Below are positions 57,411-64,000 of a stretch of 64,000 nt of DNA, piece by piece. A program made the translations under genes and the position numbers. Positions within the stretch are counted from its first letter, which is position 1. The number at the start of each line of letters is the position of its first letter. A model generated the notes under the pieces. The model saw only the letters and a program-made list of their open reading frames with translations, did no database searches and was not told where the DNA came from. This DNA comes from Craterostigma plantagineum (lineage: Eukaryota; Streptophyta; Magnoliopsida; Lamiales; Linderniaceae), in the NCBI GenBank assembly GCA_027422505.1, contig JAPQWV010000017.1:20647501-20711500 (forward strand), given 5' to 3'.

Positions 57411-57920
57411 TCAACGATTTGGGGGTTAACAGGTAGATGTGATAAGAATTCGATCGAATGACAGGAATTTCAACAGCGCAGGATGGAGATTAATGGAGGT
57501 CGAGTCCATTGTAATGAAAAAAAAAAGGTTGGCCTTTTTGAAGCCAACGATTCAAGAGGGAAATTTCAATGGCGACAAAAAGGAATGACGTTTGAGGGTT
57601 TTAATGCGAAGAAGCGTTGCCGTTACTAGATGGAAGAAATAGTTAAAAAGTAAACGGAGGCTTAACGGCGTTGATCACAAACGGTGGTTGAGGGTTAAGT
57701 TGTTGCTTCTATCATCTATGGGTTTTGGAAAATTGCGATTTTACGTCTCATTTCATTTGCTTCACTGGAATATGATAGTATGCAAAATAAAAAGGAGAAT
57801 ACAATAATATTCATTCGAGTATGGAGCAGCAATGATTTTCGCGAACAAGCTGATCAGGAAATAGTTCAATTTAACTAAATATATTACATATAAATAGATA
57901 GACAGTGCTGCTACGATATG

Positions 57921-60592
<2,672 letters not shown>

Positions 60593-60740
60593 ACCTCGGA
60601 ACCGACAGTGTACTTAATTTCCTTCCCAGAAACCTAAAGAAAATAAGTAACATTCTATCGCCGCAAGTTCTTGAAAAAATGAAATTGGAGGAAATTTCGT
60701 GTCTGCAAAGTAGGAAACTGTTTATCCTGCTCAAGCACAT

Positions 60741-60808
60741 GAACGTGGCAATTAAAATTCCAAACGCTTGATCTGAACGTGGCAATTAAAATTCCAAACG
60801 CTTGGTGG
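60741..60808. repeat. 34-bp direct duplication next to the pararetrovirus junction
   Basis: GAACGTGGCAATTAAAATTC and the following 10 bases (60741-60770) recur from 60775. It sits between the DHFR-TS pseudogene and the viral DNA and may mark the integration or a repair event. Confidence 0.7.
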
Positions 60809-61337
60809 AGAATGGACAAGATCCGGAAGATCCGGATAATATAATGGTTGACGATGCAATCGATCTTATTAAAGATGCGATAACCAAAAAGTTGCAGGAA
60901 AAAGATAAGAAAAAATGATTCCCCACTTTGTCTACTTTACAAAGTGAGGATAATTACGAAGACTTTCGAGATAAGGTTGACAACTTTAATAAAGCAACGG
61001 TCTAAATTCAAAGATGGTGGGCAGCTCATAAAGCAAGAATCGAAAAAAATTCTTTGGCAAATTGTTGATGTTTACTATGCATTTTACTTTTCTGTCTACA
61101 AAAATGGCCTTAAGCCATTTGCTTTGTACGCATCTTCTTACGCTCTCTCTCTCTTTCCCTTCATTGTAATTCCCTCTCTGCTGTAAAATATTTTAAGAAA
61201 TAAAAGTTGAGTTGTACGATTTCTCTTACAAGTAAGTTTTTAATTTTTGTTTTATATATTTATCTTTTGTCTCGTTTAGTCTTAATGAAAGGCTAATTTC
61301 CACGTTAAACTACACCAAGATGCCTTAATACTTTAAT

Positions 61338-61353
61338 CATGGTTTTATATCAT
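61338..61353 (-). other. Degenerate inverted copy of the viral primer-site region
   Basis: The plus strand CATGGTTTTATATCAT is a worn version of CATGGCTCTGATACCA (38411-38426). The flank 61305-61338 (GTTAAACTACACCAAGATGCC, inverted) matches the start of the viral coding region. It faces the plus-strand primer site at 61969, so the leader is head to head. Confidence 0.5.
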
Positions 61354-61968
61354 ATATAAATATATTAATATGATGTATTAAATATTTTCTTTTTTTAAAA
61401 AATCTTTTAAAAATTGATTGAAAGAATTAAATTTTGAATAAAGGATATAATAAAATTTAATTTTGATTAATTCGATGTCGGCTCTTGGCAACGCCCGTGT
61501 TGCCGAAAGTAAGGCGTTTGAGGGCATGGCTGTTACCGATGAATTAATTAAATGAAAAATTCTATTATGTAAAAATCCTTGTATTCGACGATTTAATTCC
61601 AACAATCACAAAACTAATTTTAATTTTTATTTTCGGATTAATGGTATATAGGCTGGAATACCTTGGGTCCGAACGGGATCAAACTGTTTACAGCTTGATA
61701 ACTGGACTAATAGGTTTAACAACGCCACGTACCATTTTCCAATTTTTCTTTTTGATGTTTGGTATTTTGGTTGAACTGCCTTTAAACAAAGCTTTCTAAC
61801 GAATGTCCGATTTTTTGTATAATGGCTTGACTACGTTAGGTCCGATTGGACTAAATTGGTTAAACAAAGCCTAGTATCATTATCGAGGTTTGATAGGTTG
61901 TTTTTACCATATATTCAATCATCCCTTTTTTGTTTAATTTTCAAACTTCCGTAAAGATCCTCTCTGTA

Positions 61969-61984
61969 TGGTATCAGAGCCATG
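61969..61984 (+). other. tRNA-Met-type primer site (pararetrovirus copy 2)
   Basis: TGGTATCAGAGCCATG, complementary to initiator tRNA-Met, preceded by AAAGATCCT as in copy 1. Confidence 0.75.
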
Positions 61985-62063
61985 TGGAGTATTAAGAAGT
62001 TAAGGTGTAGTTTAACATGTTTTTCATATGATTTGATGCGTAGAAAAGATACTGTTAAAAACA

Positions 62064-64000
62064 GTGTTGAAGAGGAGTATGACTAGATCAACTTCTTCTG
62101 ATTATCATATATCACCATGTGATTATCTGATAAGATCTCCTTCTAGAGCTTCGACTTCTCAAATTAGAGAATCAACCTCTAGCGACTATCTTCAAAATAA
62201 GGTTGAAGAATTAAGAATTAATTCCGATAATATTGTTCATGGAGTTTCCAAAATCAAGACGAGGAAATTACCGAGTCAGAAATGGATTTTCATGTTTAAT
62301 GGATTTAAAACCCAAAATTGATTTTAGTCCGTGATCTCCGGCAAGAAATTAATCAGGAATTTAATTTACCCAAATGGGAACTTTTCCGAAAATGGTTTTT
62401 TGGAAATTTTAATAAAGAGGACAAAACTTTTTTCCAGGTGAATTTTATAATGATTTGTCAAAACGGAATGAAATGTTACCTTTTATTCCTTGGTTTTTGG
62501 AAAAATATTTTAAAAACATGGTTTCGGTTCTTGAAACAAATTATAAACTTTCAAAGGGGAAAATTTTAAATTCAGTTTACTCTCCTCAAACTAGTTTCCA
62601 AATGAAAAAAGAAAATGAAATTACATATTTTAATGCTTTTAAAAAATTATTTGAAAACGATACGCTTACTGTGACTATAAGTCATATTAATTGTCTTTTA
62701 AAACAACAAAATTACACAAATATGTATGTTATTATTTTAGGAGAACAAATTTCTTTATTAAAGAAAAATATAGAAGAAATTTTGTCCTCAGTAAAAGAAA
62801 TAAAAATTATCTTTTAAAAGATAAAGCTGAAATTGAAAAAGTCAATATTGCTTCTCCAAGTATTCAGCCTCCTCCTGAAATTATTGATTTTAAATTAAAA
62901 TCAATTTCTCATATCCTAAATTTACTCGAAGAAAAACGTAAGGATTTGAAGCTTAATACTCTAAGTGAAGAATTTGAAGAGCGACTTGAAAATTCTGATA
63001 ATATTAATAATATTCAAGACACATTTAATGAAGAAATTAATAAACTAAAGCATATAAAAAAATATGCAGATAGGCCAACTCAAAGTAAATATTTTTACCC
63101 TAGACCTACTCCTCAAGACATCTTGTTTGAAGAACAAGAATTTATGCTCAATAATTCGTATAGTGGTAGAAGTATATACGAATGGAATTTAGACGGTTAT
63201 ACCGAAAGATAGATCTATAATATGATCCATAAGATGCTTATGTATAGTACAATTTGCAAAGCTAATCAAAATAATGAAAAAGTTGTTGCTAAAATGATTG
63301 TCGCTGGCTTTACTGGTCAGTTAAGAGGATGGTGGGATAACTATTTATCTTAACATGAAAAAGATGATATTTACCAAACCATTAAAGAAGAAAATTTCAA
63401 CAAGTGGACAATGTTGTTTATACATTATGTGTAAACATTATTGAACACTTCACAGGCCGATGGTCTGACAATTCTGAAAATATCAGAACTCTTCTCCAAA
63501 ATCTTAGATAGATGGTATAAGGATACTTTTCTTAGTCGAGTTATGGAACTCCCTGGTCAAATAGTACTCACTGAAAGTCATAGACGGATTACCTTCACTC
63601 TTTGCAGAAAGAGTAAGGAATAACCTTAGGAAAGGAGAATCAAGTATTGATTATAACTCCTATACCTACGGTAAACTCATAGGAACTTGCATACAAGAAG
63701 GCTTAGCCTTATGCAATGAAATAAAATTAAATAAACAAGTCAAGAGACATTCTCTAGAAGAGAAAAAACAATTAGGATAATTATGTGGCCAATTTGGCAT
63801 GGAAAATTCCTCTACGAGCAAAACTCGTAAAGACATAAAACTAAAAAATACTCTGCTAAACAATATGAAAGAAAAAAATTTAGAAGATTTAAAAGAAGAA
63901 ACAAAAATTCTCAAAAGATAATAAAAATTATCAATACAAAAATAAATTTCCTCCAATTATCTGTCGAAAATGTGGAAAAGTAGGTCATAAAGCTAGTACC
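62064..64000 (+). pseudogene. Pararetroviral coat/gag-type polyprotein part, broken
   Basis: Successive frames: 62064-62321 (Ser/Thr-rich, SPSRASTSQIRESTSSD), 62318-62817 with QTSFQMKKENEITYFNAF and LFENDTLTVTISHI (shared with copy 1), 62691-63212 with PRPTPQDILFEEQEF and SIYEWNLDGYTER, a stop, then AKMIVAGFTGQLRGWWDNY (about 63290-63345), which is typical of plant caulimovirid-like and related coat domains. The last bases encode the start of a CCHC knuckle, CRKCGKVGHKAS, cut by the window edge. At least four frame changes or stops; no intact product. Confidence 0.6.

Larger units (their letters stand above)
60805..64000 (+). mobile_element. Endogenous pararetrovirus, copy 2 (Caulimoviridae-like), runs off the right edge
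   Basis: On the + strand: a polyprotein C-terminal remnant (VDDAIDLIKDAITKK..., stop near 60918), an intergenic region with promoter-like features (CT-rich tract at 61143-61162 and AATAAA at 61199), a rearranged leader, primer site TGGTATCAGAGCCATG (61969-61984), then gag/coat-type coding in several frames to a zinc knuckle at the edge. The order end-of-ORF, promoter, leader, primer site fits a circular pararetroviral genome opened at a random place. The movement-protein segment present in copy 1 is missing between about 62075 and 62100. Confidence 0.6.

Noticed and set aside
56949..57461. 170-codon + strand frame opposite to PMI exon 1
   Set aside because: The - strand PMI exon explains the region and has conserved motifs; the + strand frame has none.

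Overview
The window is nuclear DNA of a flowering plant, most likely a eudicot. Its host genes have introns with GT/AG borders and encode plant-specific or plastid products, and most of the rest is plant transposon DNA: Athila-type Ty3 elements, Ty1/copia elements, hAT, Stowaway and Mutator-like MITEs, and endogenous pararetrovirus fragments.

Layout. (1) Positions 1-27203 are a three-level nest. A degenerate Ty1/copia element (A, + strand, seen from 23342 to its 3' LTR at 26940-27203) was hit by Athila element B (- strand, 1-2534 plus 16631-23341; its 3' end lies left of the window). B was then hit inside its integrase gene by Athila element A (+ strand, 2535-16630, two LTRs, 5-bp target duplication). 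Both Athila copies carry gag-pol with stops and frameshifts. Both also carry a short antisense gene of 54 codons with its own TATA box, preceded by an array of TCACGGCCGTGA palindromes like the array upstream of the LTR TATA box. (2) Positions 27204-43700 are a mosaic of small transposons: at least four hAT-type MITEs with 8-bp target duplications (some nested), a Stowaway MITE, a long-TIR Mutator-like element holding a spliced gene fragment, copia relics B and C, and a pararetrovirus relic with a movement-protein region. (3) Positions 43770-60592 are a host gene island: plastid HflX-type GTPase (+), ABA4/neoxanthin-synthesis gene (+), a truncated and frameshifted gene resembling the N-terminal half of an MTP12/ZnT5-type zinc transporter (-), phosphomannose isomerase (-) and a decayed bifunctional DHFR-thymidylate synthase (-). 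(4) From about 60805 to the right edge is a second copy of the same pararetrovirus lineage, lacking the movement-protein segment.

How it works together. HflX, ABA4 and PMI look intact: plastid ribosome/stress GTPase, carotenoid/ABA precursor synthesis, and mannose-6-phosphate supply for ascorbate and glycans. The DHFR-TS copy cannot make a full enzyme, so folate/dTMP synthesis must rest on another locus. None of the mobile elements seen has a full set of open reading frames. The most unusual signal is the Athila antisense unit: palindrome array, TATA box, small one-helix membrane ORF and AATAAA, kept open in both copies while the sense genes are broken.
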